Below are positions 41,268 through 50,613 of a DNA stretch of 64,000 bases, piece after piece. The translations under genes and the position numbers were made by a program. The notes under the pieces are model-generated. The model searched no databases. It saw only the letters and a program-made list of their open reading frames with translations, and was not told where the DNA came from. Source of the DNA: Shewanella sp. VB17 (GTDB taxonomy: Bacteria > Pseudomonadota > Gammaproteobacteria > Enterobacterales > Shewanellaceae); contig NZ_JABRVS010000001.1 of the NCBI RefSeq assembly GCF_013248905.1, positions 1,116,001-1,180,000 on the forward strand, given 5' to 3'. Positions within the stretch are counted from its first letter, which is position 1. Every line of letters starts with the position of its first letter.

Positions 41268-41627
41268 ATGATTTATTTAAGAAGCGAAGTGGTGTGTTAT
41301 TTGCTCTTTTTTTTATTTGCGTTTTATTTCAGTCCCATCGCTTTTTCTGGTCAGATTGTTGTGCGTAAATCAAGTGAGCCATTTGATGCCTTTGCTGTGC
41401 GTGATGAGGTTTTACGTGAATATGAGTGGAAAGAGGCGTTAAGGATGCAGCAGCAAATAGACATTTTGCAGTCGCTGCCGTTGAACTGTATACCTTTTCG
41501 TAGTCCTTATCACTATTACCACTGTAATGGTCTTTTTTACCGACCTTATTTATATGAAAATAAAGAGTTGTACATTCAGGTTGACGCGATTGATGGAACT
41601 TCTACATTGATGGATAAAATTGATTAG
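41268..41627 (+). CDS. Small secreted protein of unknown function
   Basis: 119 residues. A Sec signal peptide (VVCYLLFFLFAFYFSPIAFSG) is followed by a helical stretch and a cysteine-bounded, aromatic-rich segment (CIPFRSPYHYYHCNGLFYR). That segment faintly resembles short secreted domains with a YYxxGxYYR core, such as DUF6515; I am not sure of this. AGGG lies about 6 nt before the ATG. It follows amt by about 150 bp in the same direction. Confidence 0.6.
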   Translation: MIYLRSEVVCYLLFFLFAFYFSPIAFSGQIVVRKSSEPFDAFAVRDEVLREYEWKEALRMQQQIDILQSLPLNCIPFRSPYHYYHCNGLFYRPYLYENKELYIQVDAIDGTSTLMDKID

Positions 41628-42147
41628 GTTATTGCTTATTTGGTTTTTTTTGGCCATATAAAGTCGATTTGAGCCATGGATATAAGTTACATGGGGAAAG
41701 GTGTCAACACCCATATTCGATCTTATCAGTTTACATATCAGCCAGTTTGGATGCGATAAGAAATCATGATAGTTATGCTTTATGCTGATAAAAATATTAA
41801 CTTTATTTTCAATCCTATAAGGTGAAAATGTTAATTTAAGTAAGCTGGTTGATAGGAATAATCTGCAATTTTCTTATAAAGTTTACTATATCTAAGTTTA
41901 AGATCAAATGACTACCAAAAGTCTATATATGACTATAATTTAAAGAGATTTAGACCATAAATGAGTCTATAGAAAGTATTATATTTTTTTTTTCGGTTTC
42001 TTATGTAATTGAATTTAAATGATTAAGTTATTTATTGTGCTTATTTATTATATCTTGATTGCATTGTGGTGTAATACTGGATAAATTGGGGATAGTATTG
42101 CTATTGAGTAAATGTGTTTAAACGTTAGCCGGAGTAAGTCGATTACC
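41628..42147. other. Long AT-rich leader region upstream of aroG
   Basis: About 520 bp with no gene that I can support. It should contain the aroG promoter, but I see no TyrR box (TGTAAA-N6-TTTACA). A 21-codon frame at 42019-42084 contains Phe, Tyr-Tyr and Trp codons but no ribosome binding site, so it is not called as a leader peptide. Confidence 0.4.
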
Positions 42148-43206
42148 ATGTATTATAAAAATGATGATGTACGAATTAATAAGATCAAAGAACTATTGCC
42201 TCCTATTGCGATCTTAGAACGGTTTCCGGCGACAGAGTGTGCTTCTGCAACGGTTTTTAATGCACGTGAAAATATACATCACATTCTAAAAAAGAAAGAT
42301 GATCGCTTATTGGTTGTTGTCGGCCCTTGCTCAATTCATGATCCTGTCGCTGCGCTAGAATATGGTCAGCAATTGGTTAAACTGAGAGAGAAATATAAAG
42401 ATCAGTTAGAAATCGTCATGAGAGTGTATTTTGAAAAACCACGTACAACCGTTGGTTGGAAAGGGTTAATTAATGATCCGGATATGGATAACAGTTTCAA
42501 GCTTAATGATGGATTGAGAATTGCACGTAAGTTGTTAGTGGATCTTAATGATCTTGGTATGCCAACAGCGGGAGAGTTTCTTGATATGATCACACCTCAG
42601 TATGTCGCTGATTTGATGTGTTGGGGTGCAATAGGAGCTAGAACAACTGAGTCTCAGGTTCACCGTGAATTGGCTTCTGGTTTATCTTCTCCTGTCGGGT
42701 TTAAAAATGGCACTGATGGCACAATAAAAGTTGCTATTGATGCTATAGGCGCTGCGAGTGCTCCGCATCACTTTCTTTCTGTGACTAAATTTGGCCACTC
42801 GGCCATTGTTGAGACGAAAGGAAATACTGACTGTCATATTATTCTTCGTGGTGGTAAAGAGCCTAATTACAGCGCTGAGCATGTAAGTGAAATTAAGCAG
42901 CAGCTTGATAAAGCACATTTAGATCTTAATATCATGATTGACTTTAGCCATGCCAATAGTGCTAAGCAGTTTAAGCGTCAGATGTTAGTGGGTAAAGATG
43001 TTGCTGGACAATTAAGTCAAGGTGATAAGGCTATATTTGGTGTGATGATTGAAAGCAATCTTGTTGAAGGACGTCAAGATTATGTTCAAGGCGAACCTCT
43101 TTGCTATGGCCAAAGTATTACAGATGCTTGTTTGGGGTGGGGGGATACTGAGTCATTATTAGAAATGCTTAATGACAGCATAATTACTCGTCGTAGCTTA
43201 GGATAA
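42148..43206 (+). CDS. aroG: 3-deoxy-7-phosphoheptulonate synthase (AroG type)
   Basis: About 352 residues, closely matching E. coli AroG from MYYKNDDVRINKIKELLPP to the end. Conserved blocks include VVGPCSIHDP, RVYFEKPRTTVGWKGL, GARTTESQVHRELASG, ILRGGKEPNY and MIDFSHANS. It condenses phosphoenolpyruvate and erythrose 4-phosphate in the first step of aromatic amino acid synthesis. Feedback specificity cannot be assigned by eye, though the N-terminal part is of AroG type. A longer frame from 42112 lacks family support. Confidence 0.95.
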   Translation: MYYKNDDVRINKIKELLPPIAILERFPATECASATVFNARENIHHILKKKDDRLLVVVGPCSIHDPVAALEYGQQLVKLREKYKDQLEIVMRVYFEKPRTTVGWKGLINDPDMDNSFKLNDGLRIARKLLVDLNDLGMPTAGEFLDMITPQYVADLMCWGAIGARTTESQVHRELASGLSSPVGFKNGTDGTIKVAIDAIGAASAPHHFLSVTKFGHSAIVETKGNTDCHIILRGGKEPNYSAEHVSEIKQQLDKAHLDLNIMIDFSHANSAKQFKRQMLVGKDVAGQLSQGDKAIFGVMIESNLVEGRQDYVQGEPLCYGQSITDACLGWGDTESLLEMLNDSIITRRSLG

Positions 43207-43221
43207 TTTATATACCGAAAT

Positions 43222-43249
43222 AAAAAGGAGGTGCTAGCCTCCTTTTTTT
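43222..43249 (+). terminator. Terminator after aroG
   Basis: AAAAAGGAGG-TGCTAG-CCTCCTTTTTTT. The T-run and stem lie 15 nt after the stop; the A-run makes it usable by the opposing small gene as well. Confidence 0.92.
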
Positions 43250-43276
43250 ATAATGATTTTTTTGTTTTTTTTGTTA

Positions 43277-43453
43277 TCACACTCTATTTTGTTTAACTAA
43301 GTATTCGTTGGCTTTTGCAAGACTTCCAAAAGAAGCAATAAGATTACTTTGACCTTTTTGTTGGATATCAGCGTCAGCTGATTGGGTCATCATCCATACC
43401 CAAGTTTGAATGAGTGGTAATGGAGGATATTGATCTTGAGATGAATCCAGCAT
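43277..43453 (-). CDS. Small hypothetical protein (58 aa) beside aroG
   Basis: A 58-codon minus-strand gene that begins MLDSSQDQYPPLPLIQTWVW and ends VKQNRV. AAGGAA lies 6 nt upstream of the ATG, and the aroG terminator lies just beyond its end. It is acidic at the start, has a Trp/Met-rich middle (WVWMM) and an amphipathic alanine-rich C-terminal helix (SFGSLAKANEYLV). No domain is recognised. Codon use and ribosome binding site support a real gene. Confidence 0.65.
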   Translation of the reverse strand: MLDSSQDQYPPLPLIQTWVWMMTQSADADIQQKGQSNLIASFGSLAKANEYLVKQNRV

Positions 43454-43738
43454 GTATATTTCCTTTAAATAACGGAGTAAAGGTTCACTAGCCCTTAACT
43501 CGAACGGTCGTTTTTATGTCATCAAATAGTACCAATTTACTGTAATTTATGTAACATAAATTACACTCTTATGACTTATTTTAAAAATAAACATCATATG
43601 ATACAAGTTTAATTGGTTTCATTTCAAATTTAATGTCCTCATTGAATAAAATAAAACAAGGTTAACGAGTGTATAATTAGATATACTCTAACTTGTTTAG
43701 GTTTACTACTGCTCATAAAATAAGTGAATGGAATTTTA

Positions 43739-45514
43739 ATGCGCCCCTCTCTTTATTTTGATGGCCCTGTCGATAAATTGAATTGGTATGTGCTTAAGTT
43801 ACTTTGGCCCTATCTTTTTGAGTATAAAAAAAGAGTGGGTTTAGCGCTTCTGTGCTTAATCATTGCTAAGCTTGCCAGTGTATCTATGCCTTTTATTCTA
43901 AAGCATTTGGTCGACAGATTAACGCAAGCATCGCCTGAACAATTGATCAGTATACCGATATCTCTTGTACTTGCTTATGGTTCTTTACGTTTGCTTAACA
44001 CGCTTGTATCTGAGATCAGAGATACTCTTTTTGGGCGAGTAACGGAGCGGGCGATACGACGACTAGGATTATCAGTTTTTGAGCATCTTCATCGATTGGA
44101 TCTCGAGTTTCATTTAGAGCGAAGAACAGGAGGGTTGTCTAGAGATATTGAGAGAGGCACGAGTGGTGTTAATTTTTTAATGCGATTTATGATCTTTAAT
44201 ATTGTCCCTACTTTATTAGAGATAATCTTAGTTATAGGTATTTTATTTTATAATTATGGTATTGCTTTTGCCGTTATAACACTCGGTGCAGTGTTGACTT
44301 ATGTTACTTTTTCTATATTTGCTACTGAATGGCGAACAGGCTTTGTGAGAGATGCGGCTAAAGCTGATTCAGATTCCAGTTCCCGTGCGATAGACAGTTT
44401 GCTTAACTATGAAACGGTAAAGTATTTCAATAATGAAGCCTACGAAGCTGAGCGTTATGATGTTGCTCTGGATGAGTGGGAGCAAGCTAAGCGTAAAAAT
44501 CGATTGTCTCTTTTTGCGTTAAATGCAGGTCAAGCGCTGATAATTTCAACGGCAATGGCCTTAATGTTGGCTCTCGCCGCTTATTATGTGGTTGAAGGTT
44601 TAATGACAATCGGTGACTTTGTGTTAATTAATGCGTTTATGATGCAGTTATTTATGCCGCTCAATTTTTTAGGTTTTGTGTATCGAGAGATACGTGGTGC
44701 TTTGGCTAATATAGAACGGATGTTTGGTCTATTAGAAAGACGACCGTTGATTGAAGATAAGATAGATGCGAAAGAGTTGGTCGGTGTCTCTGGAGAAGTA
44801 AAATTTGAAGATGTGAGTTTTAGTTATGATTCCCGCCAGATATTGAAGAAGATCAGTTTTTCTGTATTCCCAGGCCAAAAAGTCGCCATTGTTGGTGATA
44901 GCGGCGCGGGTAAGTCTACTATCGTTAAATTACTATTTAGGTTTTATGATGTTGACAGTGGCAAGATTAGTTTGGATGGTATTAATATTGAGTCATTAAC
45001 ACAAAATGCTCTGCGACAATCCATGGCTATAGTTCCTCAAGATACCGTACTGTTTAATGATTCCCTATTAGAAAATATACGGTATGGAAAACCTGATGCA
45101 AGTGATGAGCATGTTGCAGAGGTCATTAAGATGGCTCATCTTACTGACTTTGTAAAATCATTACCAGAAGGCTGGTATACTAAAGTCGGTGAGCGTGGAT
45201 TAAAGCTTTCTGGTGGAGAAAAGCAGAGGGTTGCGATTGCTAGGGCTATCTTAAAAGGCTCTCCACTATTGATTTTTGATGAAGCAACCTCTTCCTTGGA
45301 TAGTCATTCTGAGCAGGTGATACTTACTGCGTTGAAGGAAGTGGCTAATGGGCACACCAGTCTTGTTATTGCCCACCGATTGTCTACAGTGGTTGATGCA
45401 GATAATATTATCGTTTTGAGTCAGGGGGAAATTGTCGAAACAGGAAAACATTCATTTTTGTTAAAAAATAAAGGTTTATATGCGAGATTGTGGTGCATAC
45501 AAAATCAGAAATGA
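43739..45514 (+). CDS. Atm1/HMT1-type ABC exporter
   Basis: About 591 residues, a half-transporter with a six-helix membrane domain (about 20-320) and a nucleotide-binding domain. Walker A is GDSGAGKST, the signature LSGGEKQR, Walker B LLIFDEAT and the switch AHRLS. The region SLLNYETVKYFNNEAYEAERYD is diagnostic for the Atm1/ABCB7 branch, which exports glutathione-bound or metal-related substrates. The substrate here is inferred, not shown. Start ATG at 43739; an in-frame GTG lies 15 bases upstream. Confidence 0.88.
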   Translation: MRPSLYFDGPVDKLNWYVLKLLWPYLFEYKKRVGLALLCLIIAKLASVSMPFILKHLVDRLTQASPEQLISIPISLVLAYGSLRLLNTLVSEIRDTLFGRVTERAIRRLGLSVFEHLHRLDLEFHLERRTGGLSRDIERGTSGVNFLMRFMIFNIVPTLLEIILVIGILFYNYGIAFAVITLGAVLTYVTFSIFATEWRTGFVRDAAKADSDSSSRAIDSLLNYETVKYFNNEAYEAERYDVALDEWEQAKRKNRLSLFALNAGQALIISTAMALMLALAAYYVVEGLMTIGDFVLINAFMMQLFMPLNFLGFVYREIRGALANIERMFGLLERRPLIEDKIDAKELVGVSGEVKFEDVSFSYDSRQILKKISFSVFPGQKVAIVGDSGAGKSTIVKLLFRFYDVDSGKISLDGINIESLTQNALRQSMAIVPQDTVLFNDSLLENIRYGKPDASDEHVAEVIKMAHLTDFVKSLPEGWYTKVGERGLKLSGGEKQRVAIARAILKGSPLLIFDEATSSLDSHSEQVILTALKEVANGHTSLVIAHRLSTVVDADNIIVLSQGEIVETGKHSFLLKNKGLYARLWCIQNQK

Positions 45515-45589
45515 GAATTCAGCATAGGTTCAGCTTGGCAACTGTATAATTAAGTTATACTTAAAGATAATAATTTTAGGAGGTGATAA

Positions 45590-45838
45590 ATGAAAAATAT
45601 TCCTTTGCAAGTCAACATTGAAGGTCAAGATTGTACGGTTGATACTGATTGGTTAGCGATAATGGCAACGTTGAAAAAACGGGGTTTAGCCCAAAGTGAA
45701 TTAACCAATATTTACTTAGAGTTATCTGCTGGAATGCGTGTGACGACTCGAGGTTTAACATTAGCGGAAATTAAGCCGACTGTAGTACTAGAAGGTATTA
45801 TTCGTGAGACTAAGTGCTCAGAACATGATCATGTATAA
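45590..45838 (+). CDS. Small conserved-looking hypothetical protein (82 aa)
   Basis: 82 residues with an excellent AGGAGGTG site 4 nt before the ATG. It is mixed alpha/beta (VNIEGQDCTVDTDWLAIMATLKKRG, then LTNIYLELSAGMRVTTRGLTLAEI), ending in a His/Cys-containing acidic tail (CSEHDHV). No family is recognised. It follows the ABC exporter by 75 bp, so it may be read through from it. Confidence 0.65.
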   Translation: MKNIPLQVNIEGQDCTVDTDWLAIMATLKKRGLAQSELTNIYLELSAGMRVTTRGLTLAEIKPTVVLEGIIRETKCSEHDHV

Positions 45839-46468
45839 TATTATACGTGATTAATCTGATGAGCTTGCCTTGAAGAAAGTAAATTTTTCCAAATTCCTTT
45901 TCAGCAATAATGTCAATTTTTAGGCCGTCTAACGCCTCAATAAAAAATCAGAATGACCCATGAAGAGAGCATTTCCTATTTTCAACTCTGATTGCGTCAA
46001 CACCTTTCTCAATATGTGTCGATATACCTTCTGACATATTTATGCCCGTTATCGTCATGTACTAGCCCTTACTGATAGATTTAAGGGACTCTTTGGTGCG
46101 TTCGTAGGGAAGAGCATTTATAGATATATTTTGATGACTCGTAGCCAGTTGACTGGCACAAAAATGTCCAGCAACACTTAAATCTGAGTTTTTTTATGTT
46201 TTCTGTATAGGCGATCAAGGGGGACAATTTTAGTGTTAGTAGTAGCATTGAAATATTAAAGCTCCGATGCAAAAATGACTTTGGATACCAGAAGAACTTA
46301 GAGAAAGGGAAATAAGTATGCCTTAATCATGTCATTAATATTTTTCTTATAATACAAAAGCATAGTGATCTGTTTGTGAGTAAAAAAATATGATGAGTTA
46401 ATAACGACTAAAGTTGAGTTAAAAGTAGTCGATAATAGTTATAGTTAGGTATCAATTGAGAGGCTGTA
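45839..46468. other. Intergenic region with possible coding relic on the minus strand
   Basis: About 630 bp. In one minus-strand frame, from about 46190 down to 45850, protein-like text is interrupted by stops and a shift: NSDLSVAGHFCASQLA, ALPYERTKESLKSISK, then MTITGINMSEGIS, then FFIEALDGLKIDIIAEKEFG. It reads like a decayed gene, but I cannot name the family. Confidence 0.35.
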
Positions 46469-47062
46469 ATGGAAATTCATAATCAGGGTTCAGAAGTATC
46501 GCGAATTGCTAAAAATAAGACTGAAGTCTCCGATAATAATGGTCAATCGGTGTCAGAAATAGCCAGCAAAAAATCAGCTTATGTCAGCAGTAAGGAATTA
46601 ATGAATTCAGCTATTATCTCAGCTCAGCAAGAGGTGAATCTACGTTCAAGCAATGAACCTATGGTGCTCCTTTATCGCGCAGCTATCGAAGCTATTAATG
46701 AAAAGTTAGCTCCGACGATGGGCGATAATGCTCTACAAACGGCCTATGATAACGGCGTTGATACTTCAGCCGAGGCGACTGCGGATAGAATCATTAATTT
46801 TGCGACAAATTTTTTTAGTCTTTACCAAGAGCAAAACTCGAATACATCATTTGATGAACAGTTGAATTCATTTATGGATATCATTGGTGGGGCTATCGAT
46901 CAAGGATTTGATGAGGCAAAGGAAATACTTACTAATTTAGAGGTGTTAAAAGGAGATATTGCCAGTGGTGTCGAACAAACCTATGCATTAGTCCAAGAAG
47001 GGTTATTAGCGTTTAAAGAGAGCTTTAATTCTGATATGAGCGATGATCAGGAAAAACCTTAA
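46469..47062 (+). CDS. DUF5610 domain protein
   Basis: 197 residues, acidic, without signal peptide or membrane segment. The central and C-terminal parts (LLYRAAIEAINEKLAP, DTSAEATADRIINFATNFFSLY, FMDIIGGAIDQGFDEAKEIL) match the DUF5610 pattern of amphipathic helices. Its function is unknown. A weak ribosome binding site (GAGAGG) lies upstream. It precedes fpr but with its own spacing of about 80 bp. Confidence 0.75.
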   Translation: MEIHNQGSEVSRIAKNKTEVSDNNGQSVSEIASKKSAYVSSKELMNSAIISAQQEVNLRSSNEPMVLLYRAAIEAINEKLAPTMGDNALQTAYDNGVDTSAEATADRIINFATNFFSLYQEQNSNTSFDEQLNSFMDIIGGAIDQGFDEAKEILTNLEVLKGDIASGVEQTYALVQEGLLAFKESFNSDMSDDQEKP

Positions 47063-47143
47063 CCTCTGAAGTTTTACGCTATATACCTGATCTCTAATAT
47101 ATGCTAAAAATTGATTGGGATCATTTATACGTTGGAGTCATTC

Positions 47144-47884
47144 ATGTGGATTGAAGGAGAAGTTATTGAGCGGATTGATTGGTGTGAAAATCTGTTTTCT
47201 TTAAAAATTAAAGTCGATCTGGAGCCTTATATAGCAGGTCAGTTTATTAAATTAAGTCAAGTCATTAATGATAAAAGGATTGCCCGAGCTTATTCAATTG
47301 TGAACGCACCAAACTCCGATTTTATAGAAGTGTTAGCAGTGTCGGTTCTTGATGGATTGTTATCCCCTAATTTACAAAAGCTTAAGGTTGGTGAGTGCAT
47401 ACAAGTATCAGCTAAAGCTGCAGGCTTTATGACATTAGAAGAAGTACCACCTCAGGGGAAAGATTTGTGGTTACTTGCTACAGGTACCGCTGTTGGACCA
47501 TTTATTTCTATACTAGAGACCGTTGAACCTTGGGATAGATTTGAACATGTTGTACTTGTCTATGGGGTTAGAGAAGCCAAAGATCTTGCTTATAAAAATA
47601 AGTTATTACAGCTTGAGAAAAAATACCCAAATCAATTTAAGTTACTTTTTTCTGTTACGCGAGAACCTTATCCTAATGCACTGACAAGTAGAATATCTAC
47701 CGCACTTGAATCTGGTGAAATAGAGCGGCATTTAGGTCTTAATATCACAGCTGAAAATTCCCAAGTGATGTTATGTGGTAATCCTGAAATGATTAAAGAT
47801 GCTAATCGTATCTTGTTAGAAAAAGGCTTAAGCAAAAACCTTCGTCGAGCGCCTGGACAGATAACAATAGAAAAGTATTGGTAG
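47144..47884 (+). CDS. fpr: Ferredoxin/flavodoxin--NADP+ reductase
   Basis: 246 residues. RAYSIVNAPN is the FAD-binding RxYS motif, LATGTAVGPFISIL the pyrophosphate-binding loop, and VMLCGNPEMI the NADP site; the protein ends TIEKYW as bacterial Fpr enzymes do. It passes electrons between NADPH and ferredoxin or flavodoxin. ATG at 47144 has GGAG 6 nt upstream; the earlier in-frame start at 47111 has no support. Confidence 0.93.
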   Translation: MWIEGEVIERIDWCENLFSLKIKVDLEPYIAGQFIKLSQVINDKRIARAYSIVNAPNSDFIEVLAVSVLDGLLSPNLQKLKVGECIQVSAKAAGFMTLEEVPPQGKDLWLLATGTAVGPFISILETVEPWDRFEHVVLVYGVREAKDLAYKNKLLQLEKKYPNQFKLLFSVTREPYPNALTSRISTALESGEIERHLGLNITAENSQVMLCGNPEMIKDANRILLEKGLSKNLRRAPGQITIEKYW

Positions 47885-47949
47885 ACTCGACTGCCTAAGT
47901 ATCTCGACTAACCTATAATCTAATATTTATAGGTTAAGAGATTAACTAA

Positions 47950-48546
47950 ATGAGATTATTATATTCAGAGACGTCTCCCTATTCTCGTTGTGTTCGGGTA
48001 CTGATCCAGCACCTTGAGATTGATGGCATAACGGAATGTGTGGTTAATCCTATGGACAATAGTGAAGATCTACTTGATATCAATCCATTAGGTAAAATCC
48101 CTTGTTTACAACTTAATGACGGCTCTCCGCTTTATGACAGTAAAGTGATCCTACGATATTTAGATCATCATTTTGGAGGAAACAGACTCTTTGGTGGTAA
48201 CGGATATCATTGGAAGAGTGAATGTCAACTTTCTCTGATTAATGGCTTATTGGATGCCGCAGTCTCTTTAAGGCAAGAACAGCTTAGAAAGTTTGAAGGG
48301 AAATGTTCTCTATTTTGGACGGCTAGATATGAACAATCATTGTTAAGAGGGCTAAAAGAGATAGAAAGATCAGGTGTTATGGTGACTCCAGAATTGACGA
48401 TCCAACAAATTTGTTTAGCGTGTTTACTCGAATACCTCGACTTTAGGCATTCAGATTTACAATGGAAAAGAGTTGCGCCAGCAACAGCAACTTGGCTGTC
48501 GGGTATTGAACATCTCACTATGATGCGCAGTAGCAGGCCGAGTTAA
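47950..48546 (+). CDS. Glutathione S-transferase family protein
   Basis: 198 residues. The N-terminal thioredoxin-like domain reads MRLLYSETSPYSRCVRVLI with SPYSRC at the usual active-site loop, the cis-proline region NPLGKIPCL and the glutathione-binding DSKVILRYL (usually ESxxI). A helical C-terminal domain follows. The substrate is unknown, and the protein resembles the YibF-like group in these features. It lies downstream of fpr with its own spacing. Confidence 0.85.
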   Translation: MRLLYSETSPYSRCVRVLIQHLEIDGITECVVNPMDNSEDLLDINPLGKIPCLQLNDGSPLYDSKVILRYLDHHFGGNRLFGGNGYHWKSECQLSLINGLLDAAVSLRQEQLRKFEGKCSLFWTARYEQSLLRGLKEIERSGVMVTPELTIQQICLACLLEYLDFRHSDLQWKRVAPATATWLSGIEHLTMMRSSRPS

Positions 48547-48978
48547 TATGCCGTTAGCATGTCAGATATAGATTCTAAAGTGTTGTTTGCAATTTTTATA
48601 GTACTGATAGGTGAATCAATAAAATGAGAGCCTTATAGACTCTTTCAAGATGACAACAGCCTGCTAACTACGAAGTAAACTGTTAGCTTTATCAATTAGT
48701 TCCCGTTCAAAGAGTCAGTCTAGGTGTTTAGTGCCTTCTTTATGTTTTGTTCTTGTCGTCTATGTTGTGGTGATCTATTGGGTTTTAAGATGGGGATGCA
48801 AAAATTTGCTTACTGTTACATATTCTCTTGTTTTACAGAGGCGTAAAGTGAGTTAAATATTAAGATATTCATGTATGCTAAAGAGTGTAAGCTTGATACT
48901 GGTTTTATTGATGGGTCGTAATATCATTAATATTTAAAATTGTAGATAATACTGTCAATAATAAATGAATACTCAAAG
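48547..48978. other. Intergenic region upstream of the DyP gene
   Basis: About 430 bp with no gene, repeat or clear terminator visible. It presumably holds the promoter of the peroxidase gene. Confidence 0.4.
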
Positions 48979-48990
48979 GTGATTTTAGAG

Positions 48991-49926
48991 ATGGAAAATC
49001 AGGTTATGCCACGTGAACAATTGGGAGTGTGTGCTGAAGGTAATTTACACAGTGTTTATTTAATGTTTAATGCTAATGATGGCGTTGAGTCGCAATTACG
49101 ACCTTGTTTAGCCAATATCGCTCAATATATCTATGAGTTGAGTGATCAATATGCTGATACTGCCTTTAATGGCTTTATCGCTGTCGGTGCTAATTATTGG
49201 GATAGCTTGTACCTATCTAATCGCCCCGCAGAATTAAAGCCCTTTCCTGCAATGACTGCCGGTAATCGTGATGCACCAGCTTTAGAGTATGATTTATTTG
49301 TACATATTCGCTGTGATCGTTTTGATATTTTGCATTTGATAGCCAACGAGATATGTCAAATGTTTGAAGGTTTAGTGGAGTTAGTCGATGAAGAGCGTGG
49401 TTTTCGATTTATGGATAATCGAGATTTAACTGGCTTTGTTGATGGCACCGAAAACCCGAAGGGACGTCATCGTCAAGAAGTCGCGCTAGTGGGTGATGAG
49501 GATAAAGATTTTAAATCAGGCAGCTATGTTCATGTGCAAAAGTTTGCTCATAACTTGAGTAAATGGCATAGACTTCCTCAAAAAAAACAAGAAGATATTA
49601 TTGGTCGAACGAAGCAAGATAATATTGAATATGCCGCTGCTGATAAGCCACTAACGAGCCATGTTAAGCGTGTTAATCTTAAAGATCTGCAAGGAAACCC
49701 GATGGAGATTTTAAGACAAAGCATGCCTTACGGAACAGTAAAAGAGCAGGGGCTTATGTTTATTTCAAATTGTCGTAATTCAGATAACTTTGAACAAATG
49801 CTCAACAGCATGGTGCATGGAGATGAGCATGGTAATCATGACCACCTACTACACTTTAGCCAAGCATTAACAGGAGCCTCTTTCTTTGCTCCCTCGTTAG
49901 ATTTTATTGAACGCGAGTCGCACTAA
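48991..49926 (+). CDS. Dye-decolorizing (DyP-type) heme peroxidase
   Basis: 311 residues. The GFVDGTENP motif near residue 150 provides the distal aspartate, HVKRVN near 220 the proximal heme histidine, and LRQSMPYG the distal arginine. It belongs to the YfeX-like intracellular group; no signal peptide is present. It uses hydrogen peroxide to oxidise phenols or porphyrin-like substrates; the physiological substrate is unknown. ATG at 48991 follows AAGGTG at 9 nt. Confidence 0.92.
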   Translation: MENQVMPREQLGVCAEGNLHSVYLMFNANDGVESQLRPCLANIAQYIYELSDQYADTAFNGFIAVGANYWDSLYLSNRPAELKPFPAMTAGNRDAPALEYDLFVHIRCDRFDILHLIANEICQMFEGLVELVDEERGFRFMDNRDLTGFVDGTENPKGRHRQEVALVGDEDKDFKSGSYVHVQKFAHNLSKWHRLPQKKQEDIIGRTKQDNIEYAAADKPLTSHVKRVNLKDLQGNPMEILRQSMPYGTVKEQGLMFISNCRNSDNFEQMLNSMVHGDEHGNHDHLLHFSQALTGASFFAPSLDFIERESH

Positions 49927-49989
49927 ATATTGTTTTGTTTAAACGATTTAAAATTGTATGTTCTGCTACTTTTAAGTGGCAGATTCAAT

Positions 49990-50023
49990 ATTAAGAGTGC
50001 TGGTGTTTATCGGCTCTCTTAAT
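49990..50023. terminator. Hairpin between DyP and argR
   Basis: ATTAAGAG and CTCTTAAT are complementary, with an 18-nt partly paired loop. It lies between two convergent genes and could serve both. Confidence 0.45.
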
Positions 50024-50047
50024 TATTTAGCGTGCTCTTAATAGAGA

Positions 50048-50518
50048 TCAGCTTGTAAAGTTGAACAGTGACTTAACCGTCATTAAGGTTTTGTTGATTT
50101 CTTGGATATTGGATGGGGTGATAAAAATCGTATCATCACCTGCTATGGTGCCGAGTATCCCTTCTGGTTTACCGATTGAATCGAGTAAACGGGCAATCAA
50201 TTGGGCGGCGCCAGGGCTTGTTCTTACCACTATCATTGCTTGATTGTGATCAACATCTAACACGAGGTTTTTAAGTGGACTACCGGCTGTAGGTATGCCA
50301 AGTTCTGCTGGGAGGCAATATACCATTTCTTGCTTAGCATTACGGGTGCGAACAGCACCAAATTTGCTGAGCATTCTAGATACTTTTGATTGATTGATAT
50401 TACTATAGCCTTCAGCTTGAAGAGCAATGACTATTTCACTTTGGGAACCGAAGCGTTCCTCTTTCAAAATGGCTTTAAAGGTTCTAACCAGTTGATCTTG
50501 AGTTTTTGTTGCTTGCAT
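50048..50518 (-). CDS. argR: Arginine repressor
   Basis: 156 residues. The N-terminal winged helix (about 1-75) has [26 protein letters not shown], and the C-terminal oligomerisation domain carries the arginine-binding [11 protein letters not shown]. It represses arginine biosynthesis and, by analogy, its own gene, for which ARG boxes lie upstream. It is divergent from mdh, the same arrangement as in E. coli and Shewanella. Confidence 0.97.
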   Translation of the reverse strand: MQATKTQDQLVRTFKAILKEERFGSQSEIVIALQAEGYSNINQSKVSRMLSKFGAVRTRNAKQEMVYCLPAELGIPTAGSPLKNLVLDVDHNQAMIVVRTSPGAAQLIARLLDSIGKPEGILGTIAGDDTIFITPSNIQEINKTLMTVKSLFNFTS

Positions 50519-50574
50519 TTTTTTATTCTTTAATATTCAAAAAACTGTGTCATTCTGAATATACTAGACGTTTT

Positions 50575-50613
50575 TGTCAACAAATATTCTACTTTTGTGA
50601 ATAAAAATTCACG
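50575..50613. promoter_or_regulatory. Tandem ARG boxes (ArgR operator)
   Basis: TGTGAATAAAAATTCACG (50596-50613) matches the ARG-box consensus wnTGAATwwwwATTCAnw almost perfectly. A weaker box TGTCAACAAATATTCTAC (50575-50592) lies exactly 3 bp away, the classic spacing for one ArgR hexamer. They are 57-95 bp upstream of the argR start and should mediate autoregulation. Confidence 0.8.

Noticed and set aside
42019..42084. 21-codon leader peptide with Phe, Tyr-Tyr and Trp codons before aroG
   Set aside because: No Shine-Dalgarno sequence and no attenuator or alternative hairpins follow it, so it is likely chance.
46081..46272. 63-codon minus-strand ORF
   Set aside because: Protein-like text in this region lies in another frame; this frame has no start signal.
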